DNA of 64,000 bases from Lycorma delicatula (GCF_047948215.1 NC_134464.1:35587020-35651019); one strand, 5' to 3'. Numbered from the stretch's first letter, positions 46,810 to 59,520 are shown. Numbers and translations: made by a program. The notes: generated by a model from the letters alone, not told the origin.

Positions 46810-47330
46810 AAGATGCTCTAAATGTTTGAGGTAAGAGGTTTTGTGTATGTGTGTGTTTGTGTTTGTGTGTGTGTGCGTGCATGCGCATTTGTGTTACCAT
46901 TTTCCTCAAAAACGACTACCGATTTCAATGCAGTTTTTTGCATTACATACATATCACTTCAGAGGAGGTTCTTAGATATGTTGTACAGTTATAATCCACC
47001 AGGGGGCGCTACAGTCAGAGACTGTATATGCGTTTGGAGTAAGAAGTTGTGTATGTATGTGTATGTCTGTTACCATTTTCCTCAAAAGCTACTGGACTGA
47101 TTTTGATGTGGTTTTTTTCATTAAATAGGTATCACTTCAGAGCAAGTTCTTAGACATGTTTTACGATTATAGTTGACCAGGGGGTGCTGCAGTAGATGTG
47201 TTAGTGTAAAACTGCTGGGCCGATTTTGATGTGGTTATCAAAAGGTTATTATAGGTATCATCACCTAAGAGTAGGTTCTTAGATTAGTTCTAAGCTGCCA
47301 GGGGATGTTGCAGTAGATATGTTTCTTCAA
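46810..47330 (+). repeat. Three diverged tandem units punctuated by GGGGGCGCT-type motifs
   Basis: Each unit of roughly 150-200 bases carries TACCATTTTCCTCAAAA, a GATTTTGATGTGGTT-type block, TATCACTTCAGAG, AGGTTCTTAGA and then CCAGGGGGCGCTACAGT or a variant (about 46998, 47177 and 47295). The third unit is the shortest. A GT run lies in the first. The frame at 46822-47100 is a shadow. Confidence 0.75.
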
Positions 47331-47469
47331 ATGGCTTCTTGGAGTTTTAACATGTTTAATTTTATCACTTGTGTTAATTGCTAATATTCATAAAATCAGA
47401 AAAACACCAGTGTATTTACTATGTTTATGTTGGCATTTCTTGAGATTTTATATTAGAGAAGTGGTTTAA

Positions 47470-48130
47470 AGCTTTCTTTGAAAAATCTGATTTTGATAGG
47501 TTTCAAGTTCTGAGTATTCTTCTTTGTTTCTTTTCACTTCCCTTCATAATATCTATAATTAATCCCCTCCTACCACCATTCCTCTCCTTCCTGTACTTTC
47601 CCTTTGAGGTCCTTCCCTGAAAACAATTTTTACATAGGGTATGGCTCAACCAAGAATTTTTCCTTTTCATCAATATCTTCATTAAATTCAGTAGCGCTGC
47701 TACTCTTCTCAGTATGTCTTTATTTCAGAGTTTATCTTGTCTGCTTTACTTTCTTAATTTTCTCTATAACCAATTTAAAAATTATCTAGTTACTTCTTCT
47801 CTAACCTTTTTTACTGTTAATGTTTCAGATCTGTATAGAAACAAAACTCCACACAAAGCGGTAGGCATCCTTCTTCTAGAGTTTGTTTGGATCCATCTCA
47901 CTCCTGTAATCCTTCAATATTTTCAACAGTTCTTTTCCTCTAGATATTAAGCTTCTTAATCTTTCCTTATACCTTTCATTCCAATTTCAATAACATTCTC
48001 CAGTGGAAATGCTTTCTTCCAGTCAACATATTTTTCTCAACATCCTCATACCTCTATCTGCATCACATGCCCTCCTTTCTCAGGCTGAACAAGCCTTCTT
48101 TCATATTCTCTTCTATTTTTCCTGCTGTAA
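47470..48130 (-). pseudogene. LINE reverse transcriptase remnant
   Basis: On the minus strand, pieces in the expected order are DWKKAFPLENVIEIG (resembling the catalytic-domain KAFD block), ALCGVLFLYRSETLTVKKG (the YGSETW block), ILRRVAALLNLMKILMKRKNSW, then LSHTLCKNCF and GKVQEGEEWW. They match the 3' half of a non-LTR retrotransposon protein, in several frames with stops. Plus-strand frames at 47604-47950 are shadows of it. Confidence 0.65.
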
Positions 48131-50068
48131 TTTTTAGCATAAATGTCTAAAATAACTAATATAAGTAACTGTATTGTAATGTTTATAATCATTTATGGTA
48201 TTTTTGTTTGGTGAGGCCAAACTTAACACCATGGAATGTGGTGCATTAAGAGGATTGAGTCTGTTAAATTTAAAAAACACCTGATTGAAGAAGGATTGTA
48301 GAGAATTTCAAATGGGGTAATGTATCTCAAATGAGACTAGTCTTAAGAAAATTTTAACTTGTTCATGTTTTTAACCTGTAAAAAATAATGTGATTAGAAG
48401 AGGTATTTGTAATAAATAAAAAAAAACTGCACAGCCACCTATTTTATTTCATAAAAATAAGACTGTGTATTTTAAAACTTTTACAAAGAATTTCAACCTA
48501 CTGATTTAAAAATTTGTTAATTAATCTTCTTGAAATAAAGAATTATCAGGCTGAGGAAAGTTTTCAACACTTATTGTACAAGTAACATTATACAAGCAGT
48601 AAATTTTTTCTTTTTATCCTACTCAAAGAAGTAGAATTAAGTTTTTAAGTTTTTAAGTGGATAGAAGTTATTAATTTTTCAGAAAATTTTTTAATTTTTC
48701 AAAAAAGACATGCAAGTATAAAGAATGTGAAAGACATATGAAAAATTTTCATATTTATATCTCTGGATATTTTTTCTTCTGTTTAATATATATAATCATT
48801 TTCCTAAGTTTGGTACGATCCTCATCTTTGTAAAAAATTGTAGTCTTGTTTTTCAATATCACCAAGCTAACAATGGCTGTTGCTTTGTAGCAGTAATCCA
48901 TTAAATAATCATATTAAAATAAAGATAATTAATTTTAAAATAAGAATACTTTAAGTCTTTGTTTTTTATATCAGTTTTGTAATAATTTATTGGTAAAAAA
49001 CTTCTTATGTTGTGTTTCCTTTTATTTTATGAAATAGATTTATATTTATTTTCTAAACTCTGTTATTCTTTTATCAGCTCCTTATTGGATGTATGATCCT
49101 TATTGGACTGTATGATCAGATGTATTAACACTTAAATGAAGATATGGCAAAACAACACAGCTCATTTTCTCTTTATTATTTAGGATTAGAATCTTACCCC
49201 CCTGTTTGATAATGCATAAAAAATTACTTATTTCTAGATTTTCCAATACAGTAAATAAATTTTTAATCAGAGAACTGAGTCCTTAGCCTTATTGTATATT
49301 GTTATTTTTTTTTTCATTTATTTTTTTTTCATATGGGATAGTCAGATGATTTGTTAATTTTTCTTCAATAATGTGTCCATACTATATTATGTAATGTCCA
49401 TACAGCGACACTTAAAAGATATTATAAAAAAAATAAAGAAAAAGTTCATAATGATCTAACGACAAAAAATAATAATGAACATCAGCCTCCACTCATAGGA
49501 ATTCTATATTATTACCTATATTCCTTTTTATTGAATTTTTTAATAAATTATTTTTTTTTGTAATTGGATTTCTGAGAGGAAAGCAATAAAAATAAATTAA
49601 TAAAAAGAAAAGTAAGATCAAATGTTTAATATAGTGCACTGAGAAAGCATATAGAATTATAGATTTAAAGATGGAGTAAAATCTGAAAGAGTGATTGTCA
49701 TACATAATTGCTAAGAGATTATAATCAGTATGTGATTTCAGGAATAGGTTGCATCAGGATGAAAGGAAGGCAATATGGTAATGATAGTTTGGTTTCCCAA
49801 TCTAATGCTAGAAAATTCCCTCCACAGCACAGCTCTTCATCACCCCTACCTATGACGACAGTAATTGCTATTTTAAAATGGAACATTTTATAAAAATTCA
49901 TTTACATATATCATTTCACCTAATAGAACATTAATATTAAGTTTGATAAAAATTGTAAAACTATGTCACATACACAAACAGATGAAGTTCCAAAAGGTTG
50001 CGTTAAAACAGGACTTTATTTTCTTTGGTTAATAACATCACATATATGGTTAATTACTCTTCATCTAT
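48131..50068. other. AT-rich DNA, no gene seen
   Basis: The frames at 49493-49705 and 49708-49893 show no domain. The missing first exon of the secreted-protein gene might lie anywhere in or beyond this stretch, on the minus strand. Confidence 0.45.
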
Positions 50069-50370
50069 GTATGCTTGTGTGACCCACCAGGCTGGTCTAG
50101 TGGAGAACGTGTCTTTGAATGTTTTTGAAGTCGAGAGTTCCAGCATTCAAATCCTAGTAAAAGCAGTTAGTTACTTTTATATGGATTTGAATACTAGATC
50201 GTGGATACTGTTTTTTGGTGGTTGGGTTTCAATTAACCACACATCTCAGAAATGGTCGACCTGAGACTTTACAAGATTACACTTTAATTACATTCATACA
50301 TATCATCCTCTAAAGTAATATCTGATGGTGATTCCCAGAGGCTAAACAGGAAAAAAAGGTATGCTTGTGT
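50069..50370 (+). mobile_element. tRNA-derived SINE with a 12-bp target duplication
   Basis: GTATGCTTGTGT flanks the element at 50069-50080 and 50359-50370. The body has box A TGGTCTAGTGG (about 50092), a box-B-like ATTCAAATCC (about 50143), the GGTGGTTGGGTTTCAATTAA core and the GGCTAAACAGGAAAAA tail. The frame at 50025-50264 is a shadow. Confidence 0.9.
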
Positions 50371-52142
50371 AAATTGTCAATAATGAACCATTCACTATAT
50401 TCATAGTGGTTGTTCCTATCCCAACAAATACAATTCATCATTTCTGTCTTCTTGTTAAAATAATTTTTTTAACTTTTCTTCATTTTAGGTGGTTACTTAA
50501 AATTCAATTACACTTTTTTAATTTATTGATTTATCTTTTCATTACTAAGAAAACAGATTATGTAAGATTTTATTAAACATCAGATTATATTACTATGAAA
50601 CTTGAATATTTTTGTTTCGTATTTTGAAGTAAATTTTTTATATAGTAAAACATTTATTTAACATTAATATTATTTACAGATCATTAAAACAGGCTAAAAA
50701 GCTTAATATGATTAATGGATGTTGTTAAAAGTTTGAAATTCAGTGAGCAGAGGAAGTGTGTAATTTAATGTAATATTAAGCAGAGTTTCTAGAGCACTGA
50801 TAAGTTACAACAATTTGGTACTTTACACTATCTGTTTTTTTTTTTTTGTTGTCTGTAACATATCTTGTAAAGCACCATAGCTAAAAGAAACAACAGCAGT
50901 TATTTCTACAGAAGTAGCATCACAGTTGTTTTCTTCAGAAGAAATTGTGCTTGTTATATAAGCTATTCCTTGTTAAACGACATGCCATTGTTTCTTATAG
51001 GGCGTAATGTTATCTGCATTTGATGATTTTGGCATGCTGATAGATAATAACAACAAATTCTGGGCAGTAAAGGAGGTTAGAGGAAACTACTTCACTCCTT
51101 ATATTCCTTATTAAGCTTGACTTGGATATTTTATTTTTTGTCAGATCACTTATAGTCATTCTGCTACCCCATCTTGTTTTCACGGAGCGTGAAGTTTTAA
51201 TTATTGCATCAGTTGGGTTTGAAGAAGTAAATTTTATAATGGATTAAAAGGTTATTATCTAAGAAAGGAATTTCAAAGGATTGGACAGTTTTACTGATAA
51301 TTGTCAAATGTTGCAATAGAAACCTGGTTAAATGTATAAATTAACAAATTAAATGTGTTATTGATCCATTTACTTTGCAGTGATTAAATTATGTGTGGTA
51401 GATAACTGTAAATCAGTTCAATTTTGTAATTACCACATAATTATATAAATCATTTCATTTAATAAATATTTTTGGATAAATGACATTCACTATCTAGGTT
51501 ACACATCCTGACCATACCTTGCTTTACTTTGTGCTAAATCTAGATTATATATTTTATTTTTATCTAAATTTTCAGCCCTAAGAGTTTATATAATGGGATC
51601 ACAATTTATATAATGATCCTTGGTAAATGCCATATTTGTATATATAAAGTTCTTTGAAATTAATTTGATATTTTATTTTTTTGATGATAAGATAGATAAA
51701 TTAATAAATTAAAAAAATTATTAAGAATTAATATTTTTAATAAACACTAATAATTCATAAATTCTTGTTTCCATAGTAATAAGAACATTTAATCTTGTAC
51801 AGAACACTTACTGATAAATATAATATTCACATGTTAACATTTATGTAAAATTTATAATGAAAAATAATTAACATTAATATAACATGTAAAAAAAATCACA
51901 AATATTAAAAACAATAAGAAATATTTCAAAAAATGAAATTTTTTGCCATAATTTTCTTTCACGCTTAAATTGTGGTAAAATCGGTAAGTTTTAAAGGAAA
52001 TTTACCATACACAGTTAAGTTTTATTAAAACACAGACCAAATTTTGAGTAATGTAAATTACTGTAGCTTTTGTGAATAATCATAACTGACAAATAAAATT
52101 AAATCCTGCACAAGTAAACTAATAAATAAAAAAAAAAAAAAA
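50371..52142. other. AT-rich DNA upstream of the small membrane protein frame
   Basis: No gene is supported. A T run is at about 50837-50848. A promoter for the frame at 52143 would lie here, but no TATA or initiator stands out against the AT-rich background. Confidence 0.4.
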
Positions 52143-52508
52143 ATGGGGTTTGTAGAATTACAGCATATGATAGCTGATTATTTAACCTTTCAGTTTGTTG
52201 ATAGAAAGTATTATAATGTGGCCGGAGTTTTATTAATTACTATACTTATAAAAGTAACGGCAGTTATATTATGGAGAATGGGCTTAATCGGAAGAAATGT
52301 GTCACAACGACGTTCATCTCTTCTTGTAGATAGAACGAGTTCTGATAATACTATAGTTGCAGTAGCTCCTTCAACAAGCAAAAATCATCCGTCATCTAGC
52401 AGGGAGGAAGAGAAAAATAGATCGAGACATATTAGAGAACTGGGAAAGCCAGTAAAATCTGATTTCTTTCATCAAGGATTTGAATTTTCTAAAACAAAGA
52501 AGTATTAA
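52143..52508 (+). CDS. Probable small single-pass membrane protein, unrecognised
   Basis: An intronless frame of 121 codons starts at an ATG in a strong context (A at -3, G at +4) just after a long A run and ends with TAA. Residues about 24-44 (YYNVAGVLLITILIKVTAVILW) form one hydrophobic membrane segment. The N-terminal 20 residues are amphipathic; residues after the segment begin with Arg-rich RNVSQRRSS, predicting a cytoplasmic C-terminal tail. That tail is Ser/Thr- and charge-rich (STSKNHPSSSREEEKNRSRH) and ends with aromatic and basic residues (FFHQGFEFSKTKKY). Base composition is richer in GC than the flanks, which supports real coding. ATTAAA at about 52554 could be a polyadenylation signal. 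No family was recognised. It could also be one exon of a longer gene or a retrocopy, although no target duplication was seen. Confidence 0.55.
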   Translation: MGFVELQHMIADYLTFQFVDRKYYNVAGVLLITILIKVTAVILWRMGLIGRNVSQRRSSLLVDRTSSDNTIVAVAPSTSKNHPSSSREEEKNRSRHIRELGKPVKSDFFHQGFEFSKTKKY

Positions 52509-54105
52509 ATTTATTCAGTTTGCTCATAGGTTAAATTTTATTTGTGATTCATATTAAAGAAAAAGAAAAAAAAAGAATAGTATTGAAGCAATTAGTTTTG
52601 TGTTTCTCATTAAAAAAAAAAAAAAACAATTTTTTATTTATAATCTACAGAAAATGACCGATGAAGATCACAATTTTAACAACTAAGGTAGAAGATAAAA
52701 GTAGAAAAATTATTGAAATTGAATGGATAACTTTTATCGCTTTGTTGGAAAACTTGAATTTTATGAAATGTTTAATATATTTGTACCTTGAAACATTATA
52801 TATATTTATATTTACTCTGTGTTTTATCTTCTACATTATATTAATTATATTCATAAATAAATTTTGAATTATTTTTTACAAAGATAATTTTTATTGTAAT
52901 ATCTGATTGAACATGTAGTGAGTGCAATAGGTGTATAATAAATATAGGTAAGCTAAGATAACGGGGTAAGATATATAATCATTTTTAATAATGGCATAAT
53001 TGTTATAAAGTACAATAATATCCTTTGCCTGAAAAAATAGGAAAATTGAGGAATATATTTTTATTCGTCAGTGTGCCAAACACGTTATGTTATTGAAATA
53101 ACATTTAGCCATTTTTATGAATTAAATAAATCATGTTTGTTATATTTTTACATCCTTCACCCAAGAGATTTGCTACATTGTGAACATCTTTTATATATAA
53201 TATTAATTTGAACTGGTGTACAATTAGACATTGTATAAGTCAGAGCAACTAAGTAGGTGTATTATTCCATAGCTAACAAGAGGAATTACTTCAACCATCG
53301 GCATTGAAGACCAAAGAAAAGCACAGTATTCTTTGATCTTTGTTCCCTTTCAATGTTAAGCAATATCTTAATTGTATTATGTTCACTCATAGAGGAATGA
53401 TTCAGAGGATACATTTTTCTGTTTCTATGGCAGTAACGATCTAACCAAGGATGATATTTCACTAGACAGTTATGTTGTTTACAATGCATATTTATAGAAA
53501 ATATTATAGTAAAGTGGTTACTTTCCATATGCATATGAAACTTCTGAAGTTCAAGAGAATCAGAGCTCTTCTAATACCTCAGGTTCAAAGAAAATGGGAC
53601 TTAGAGTTTATCATCACCTTTATTTTAGTGGGTTCATCATGTTGATAGGTTGAAATGTTTACTGATGAAGAAAACAGGAAACTACTCTCCTCCTCAGTTT
53701 GTTATGGTATATTTGTTATTCATTGGAATGGATGTATTGTTTTCCAGAATGACTCATGTCTAATTTCTTGTTTGTTTAGAACCTTAAGTGATTTATGGCA
53801 CCTAAATAAGTTACAAACAAGATTTTTGTTTTTCATTATTTAATATAATAATTTAAACACAAGGGCTTCATCTTTTACAGTTTAGACAGTTTTTATAACT
53901 CATTATTTTAAACCTTAAATTCACAACATTTTCTATTGGGTTTTTCTTCAATTGGTTTTCTTCATATTCTACTTTACAGAAAACTGAATAACTTATATAG
54001 AAAAAATTGATTACAACAGATTTTTGTTAATCTGTATGTATACAAGGTAGACTGTCAGCTTCCCAATTTATTAATGAGAATCCAGTTATAAATAACTTAA
54101 AAGTA
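52509..54105. other. AT-rich intergenic DNA, no gene seen
   Basis: The minus-strand frame at 53286-53534 has an unusual His/Cys/Asn-rich composition but no identifiable motif. The plus frames at 52661-52867 and 53655-53843 are not convincing. Confidence 0.4.
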
Positions 54106-54240
54106 GCTTTTTATTAATGTATGTTAATAAACATCAGATGAAATGTTCCAAATATTGTCCTTGCACTCTTATGCATTTGTGGCAACATTTAAACATTTAA
54201 ATACACATTTTTTTCCAATTAAGATTTGCCCATTTACTAA
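54106..54240 (-). pseudogene. Possible mariner-type transposase C-terminus
   Basis: On the minus strand, KCCHKCIRVQGQYLEHFI resembles the common C-terminal ending of Tc1/mariner-related transposases (a C-x-x-x-x-G-x-x-x-EH pattern). No catalytic region could be traced upstream, so this is a weak call. Confidence 0.3.
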
Positions 54241-54731
54241 ATGAACTAAATTTTCTACAGCTTAAAAGATGAAGCACAGTGAGGAGGTGACTCATCTTGC
54301 TGCCAAACATAGGAATGGCTGATGTCAAATACATGATTGTATAAACAATTTCATAATTTCTTAAGGTATGAATCTGCTTGTTTTAATTGGTCTCAGTACT
54401 AATTTTTTGCGATACTACACCTTTCATTTAACTTGAGATATGTTTACTTCCTTCTCCATTATTACATGAGGATTTTCATCAGACTAATAAACACTATGAC
54501 TGTTTAATTTGATTAGATGATATTGTGACTTAGACAAATTAGGATCTGCTTCATGGTAAATAATAAATTCCTCGTAAAAATCCATCCTTCTGTCAAAATA
54601 ATTTTTTCTAAATGCTTCAAGAAATCAGTGGCCGATAACACTTTAACTTTAGTTCCTCTAGAATATTTTGTAAACTTGTGGCTATTTCCAGTATAACAGA
54701 AGGTTTTCTTGTGATTGATGTTTATCCACCA

Positions 54732-54812
54732 GTACAAAGCCTATTAGCCAATAGATTGTTTTCTTGTTTGTCAACTAGTACAAAGCCCATTAGCCAATAG
54801 ATTGTTTTCTTA
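54732..54812 (+). repeat. Tandem duplication of about 46 bases
   Basis: The unit from AGTACAAAGCC to AGCCAATAGATTGTTTTCTT occurs twice, with one mismatch (CCTATTAG versus CCCATTAG), starting at about 54732 and about 54778. Confidence 0.85.
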
Positions 54813-55267
54813 AGTGTGCAACTACTTGGCCTACGTGATCAAAGAGAATCTTCAGTGCTTATAGTTTTTCAAATTTTATGTTTAACTTATACAAATTTTG
54901 ACAGATTAGTTGTGAAAAATTATGAAATTTCAAATGTAATGCTATCTGGAAAGCAGAAGAATTATTATTTTTTCACAAACATTGAAGGCATAAAAACTTG
55001 CTCTTGTTTTGTGAACTTAAAAGACATTATTCTCATTTTTGGTTATTCTCATTTTGGTAGCAATGTTTCTCACGTTTTACAGAATATATGTTTGTATTTG
55101 TAGAAAAACTTGACTTTTTTCCCACTGTGTTCGGATGTGTTTTTTAATATTTTTTATTAAAACAAGAAGTTTACATCAAGCATTTAAGTGAAATTATTTT
55201 CAAGACTAAAAATATTTTTTCCATGCTGTTTTATCAACTCTATCACACTGAAACACATTGACTTCAT

Positions 55268-55491
55268 TTTACTTCAGAGAATGATGTGTATGAATGTAAA
55301 TCTCAGATCAACCATTTGTGAGATGTATGGTTAATTGAAACCCAACCATCAAAAAACACCTGTACCCATGATCTAGTTTTCAAATCCGTAAAAAAGTAAC
55401 TATTTTTACTCGGATTTGAACCTTACAACTCTCAACTTCAAAATCAGCTGATTTATGATAAATTTACTACTAGACCAACCTAGTGGGTTAG
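55268..55491 (-). mobile_element. SINE copy, inverse, internally reduced
   Basis: Read on minus, a head with GGTTGGTCTAGTAG (about 55485-55470) and a box-B-like GGTTCAAATCC (about 55425-55415) is followed by the GGTTGGGTTTCAATTAACC core and a short tail. It lacks part of the middle of the copy at 17541. Confidence 0.75.
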
Positions 55492-56073
55492 CACCACAAA
55501 TGAATGTGAATGTGTGTAAATTAACATTTACATTTAAGACAATTATAAAAAGTTATTTTCGTTTGCTTGGAGTTTATATATTGGAGTTTCACAGAGCTAA
55601 ATGTATTAGTGTATTTATTTATTCTGTTCAATTTATTACTAAATATATATACAAAATTAAAAAGTGTTTCTGTATACATACTAAAAAGTAGAAAAATGGT
55701 GTTTTTTTTATATCTGATAAGTCTTTTTTTGTTGGACATCCCTCACTATGTGCTACAACCAATATATCTACGTTATTTTGAACTTTTGAAGTGGGGTCGT
55801 ACTGTATTTTGCACCATATTTTTATTTACGAATACCACTTCATCCTTATTAGTTATAATAAGTTTTTTTACCTATATTTTTACTAAGCTTATGAAATCAG
55901 ATGTGTACCGGTTTAGTTTATTTAAAAAAATAATTGTTACTTACTGAAATAGCTATTACTTGAAAATTAGCTGGTGTCTGGAAAAAGTTTGGTTCAAAAA
56001 TGTTATAAATTTAACCCATTTTTTGGTCATGTTCGATTTTTGGTAGGAACATTTTGCATTGTTATACCTAATT

Positions 56074-56113
<40 letters not shown>

Positions 56114-56639
56114 TCATGTTTTTTTGAAAACCATATATTTTATTCATTATAACCTATTAACATTTGTTTGTTTTTAGGTTTTATAATCTTGTTCTTTTAT
56201 ACCATTAAACAGTTTTTTTGATTTTTAGATTTATATATTTAACACTTTCTTTTGCTAACAAATAATTGTTTTATGAAGAGCCTGAATTATGTTTAGGTTT
56301 CCATATGTTATTTGTTGAAATTAAACTTTCGAATTGTATATAATTTTGTTTATTCCGTTACTGTTTTCTAAAAAATTTATTTTTAAATTGCATTGTAGTC
56401 TGTAGAATAGAATTTTTTTTGTTTTGACTTTCAGGAGATGATTATTTGACTCCCCCTTAAATATTCTCCCTTAAAGACAATCCCTTAGTTGTTAGAGCTC
56501 TTTAAAGATAAAAACCAATATAATGTTAAAAAAAAGTTCAGTTTGTAAGTCCTAAAAGAGATTGTTTTGGAAATTTTTTTTGCTTTAAAGTAACGTTGAT
56601 GAAATTCAAAAAATAATCTTATTAATTATTTTTCCTTTC
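55492..56639. other. AT-rich DNA with a hydrophobic open frame and a TA microsatellite
   Basis: A plus-strand frame at 55567-55947 is very hydrophobic; see the rejected items. A TA run is at about 56078-56109. No gene is supported. Confidence 0.4.
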
Positions 56640-57890
56640 CGGGTATCATAGCTTTATAAATATTCTACCAGGAGGAAAGTATGGTAATCAGTCAAAATTG
56701 GGGTATGGTATTTTTTAATTTCTTGACTTTTCATGTCCCAGGGACCAAAAAAAAAATGGGTAACAACAGGTACATATGTTGGCTTTTTGAACGTTTTGAT
56801 TGAAGAATTTGATTTTGGTGAAATTTTGTAAAGAGACTTGTGTATATGGAGCTAGTTTTTGGGTAACTTTTGTGGTCAATATCTCAAGGAAGTAGGTAGT
56901 TTTTCTGGGCGTCATTTTCTCAAAATTTTGCAAACATAACCCAAAAAGAAATAAACATGTTTTTTCACAAAGGAAAACCATTTTTGTGCATTTTATCTCT
57001 TTTGGTTTTTTTTATTGTATGTACTTTTTTAACTTTATTATTCTGTTTGTAACACCTGAGGAAGGTACTGTATATCAAAACAGATATTATGATTTTTTAA
57101 AAATAATTTAGTGAAAATAAAATACATATTTTTTTTTTTTGTTATGAATTTTCATCAAGTAATGGTTTCATCTATCGATTAAACGTAACCACCAATTTAT
57201 ATTAAGCTTATAATACATGCTTGCATATATTTAAAAAAAAATTTGTTCTAAAATTTTTCCCCTTTCCCAAAAATCGAATAAAGCTATCTTTTTATTCATT
57301 GCATATTTTTTTACCAAATTTTTTGTTATGTCTATTTACTAGACATAGTAGTTGTGCAAGTGACTCCAAAAATACTTTGGGGACAATATTAAGAGTCGGG
57401 GAGCCGATAAAAAATTAAAAATATTGTTTTTATTTAATTTAAAAAAATTATTTTTTCTTGGTTTAAACTTACATTATTAAAATTTTAAATAATTAACTTT
57501 AATAATAATACTACAATTAAATTTAATCATATTCACCCCCCCCCAAAAAAAAAAAAGGTCACTAGGTTGTATATTTCTCATTGAAGTTTTTTACGTTCTT
57601 CCATTTTAAACAGTAAACATAAAAAAAATTAAAATTAAAAATAAAGATTTTTGAAATCTTTTTTAAAAATTCTATTAAAAATATTTAAGCAAATCTATTA
57701 AATAAAATAGTAAATAAAAAATTTTAACTTTGCTTTGGTTTATTTAAATATATAATGATAATTTTACAATAAAACATCATCATAAATTACACACCCCAAA
57801 AAATTCCTAGGTATCTTTTTCTCTTGTATCTATGTTTTTTCCACTTTAAGAATAAACAACCAGTGCCAGAAAAATATAACATTTTTTTTT
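56640..57890 (+). repeat. Large AT-rich repeat unit C, copy 2
   Basis: Follows copy 1 (16990-18320) from GGAAAGTATGGTAATC through GAAATTTTGTA, AAAATCGAATAAAGCTA, GTAGTTGTGCAAGTGACTCC, then GAGTCGGGGAGCCGAT, to the AACCAGTGCCAGAAAAATAT block. It has neither the SINE nor the twin hairpins of copy 1. The frames inside are shadows. Confidence 0.65.
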
Positions 57891-58734
57891 TAACTCGAAT
57901 TCAAAGCGACTAGTATAACAACAACAGTTGTTATTAATTTGATGTTATTTCTAATAAAAATAAAAATATTAAACAATAAATATATTTTAATATCAGTTTT
58001 TAGTAGATATGTTTTAACGTTGTCCAGGTTACGTCAATTTGTTACGGTAGGCCATAGTTTTTCTTTATAGGAATACTGTCAAGGTCTTTATCTCCACCTC
58101 CAACCACCAAGCTTTCTTTTCGCACGTAAGAAAATTTTGCTGTCGCTTTCCATTTCATAATATCATCATCTATCGTGAATTTTCTCACTTCATTTTTTTA
58201 TCACCAGCTTAGTCATCATCTCCCACAATTCTTGCTGTCACTATTATTATTATTATTATTATTATTACTGTGACTGTTCTATTAGAATAATTGGTTTTCT
58301 ATCAATCGATAAAAAATGAAATTGACGCTCAGTCAGTCAATCGCTTTGATTGATTCTTTTTTTATTACTTTTCTTTTTTTTCTACGATTTTAATTTAATT
58401 TAATTTTTCCGTGTATCTAATTAATAAAGTTTTTGTCATAATTAATAAATAAATTAATCCAGTTCGATCAAAGTAAATTATTTGAAGATTATTATGTTAC
58501 AGCCGATGAATCTTTGTTATGCGATTATTTTTATTTTTTTAATTAGACTAATAGATATTACCGTATATTAGTCGGGATCATCTGAATAACTCTTTTAATA
58601 CCGATTTATTAAAACTTGATTGTGGTTTTGCTGTCTACATTTATTTATTCAGATAATACCATTATTAGGAGATAATTCTTAAAGAGAGTTCATGTCGTAT
58701 TTTACTGCATAACAATTAGATAGATTTCATAAGA
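57891..58734. other. AT-rich DNA with a TTA microsatellite
   Basis: A TTA/ATT run is at about 58241-58268. A stretch at 58020-58230 is less AT-rich but shows no frame. No gene is supported. Confidence 0.45.
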
Positions 58735-59520
58735 AAGCTACCTATTGTAATGGGTACCATGATTCGACTTCCGGAAAATTACGATTCGATATATCATTGG
58801 GTTTCACATCCCCCAGACTCCAAAACCACCGTCACTTCAAAAGTATATATATACTTATATAAATTTCACTTTCTTGTGGAGATGATAACTGGCGTAATTT
58901 TGTGCCAATCACTTTCAAATTGATACATAAAATATAGCGACCCAAAATCTCACTCGAGATCGTTAATGGGAAAAATCGGACCATGGCAGTGGGATTAGGA
59001 GGCGGGGTTTTTCGAAAAAACATAATATCGTTTTAATTTTCATATTAGGTAAAATATCGAATTCGTTTAAAGTTTCTACTATTCTTTAGATAAGGGCCTA
59101 AATCTAAGTATAGTTTTTTGATGTCACCAATCAATGGCCCAGGGGTTGGAAAAAATGCAGTTTCGAAGACAAAAAAAAAATCATACCTCCTTTAAATAGA
59201 CGCAGTATCGAACTGTTAGTGGTCATTAGTCCTTTAAACATTACCTAAAACTTTGTCTGAAACAATTTTTTAATGACCAACCTTACGGCAAGGGATAATC
59301 AAAATGTTGCTAGAATTCTAAGATGGGGCTTGCCGTATCCTAAACGTGTGAAACTTTTTTCACATGCAACCATTATCGGATTGAGTAAAATTGAAGTTTT
59401 TCTTAACTTTAAGCTGGAAATCTCTTTTATCCTCTACTTAGCACCGGTTAGATCTACCTCCGCCTTCCGGCGTGCCGAAAGAGATTTGTTTTTTGGATTC
59501 TTTGCACTACTACTAAGCTT
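58735..59520 (+). repeat. Repeat unit D, copy 1
   Basis: Starts near CTACCTATTGTAATGG, with CGACTTCCGGAAAATT shortly after, and ends near CCTTCCGGCGTGCCGAAAG. The last two thirds match 62470-62995 in inverse orientation and the first third matches 63690-64000 directly. The frame at 59273-59545 (HATIIGLSKIEVFL, RSTSAFRRAERDLFF) has a counterpart in the inverse copy because the DNA is repeated; no domain is recognised. Confidence 0.7.

Noticed and set aside
53286..53534. 82-codon minus-strand frame rich in His, Asn and Cys
   Set aside because: It suggested a transposase fragment at first, but no motif order of any known family could be followed beyond it.
55567..55947. 126-codon hydrophobic frame that vaguely recalls transmembrane helices 2-3 of a class A GPCR (a Trp-Gly stretch before a Cys, then a long hydrophobic helix)
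   Set aside because: The key DRY-type motif is absent, spacing is off, composition is what T-rich DNA gives by chance, and no neighbouring exon with other helices was found.
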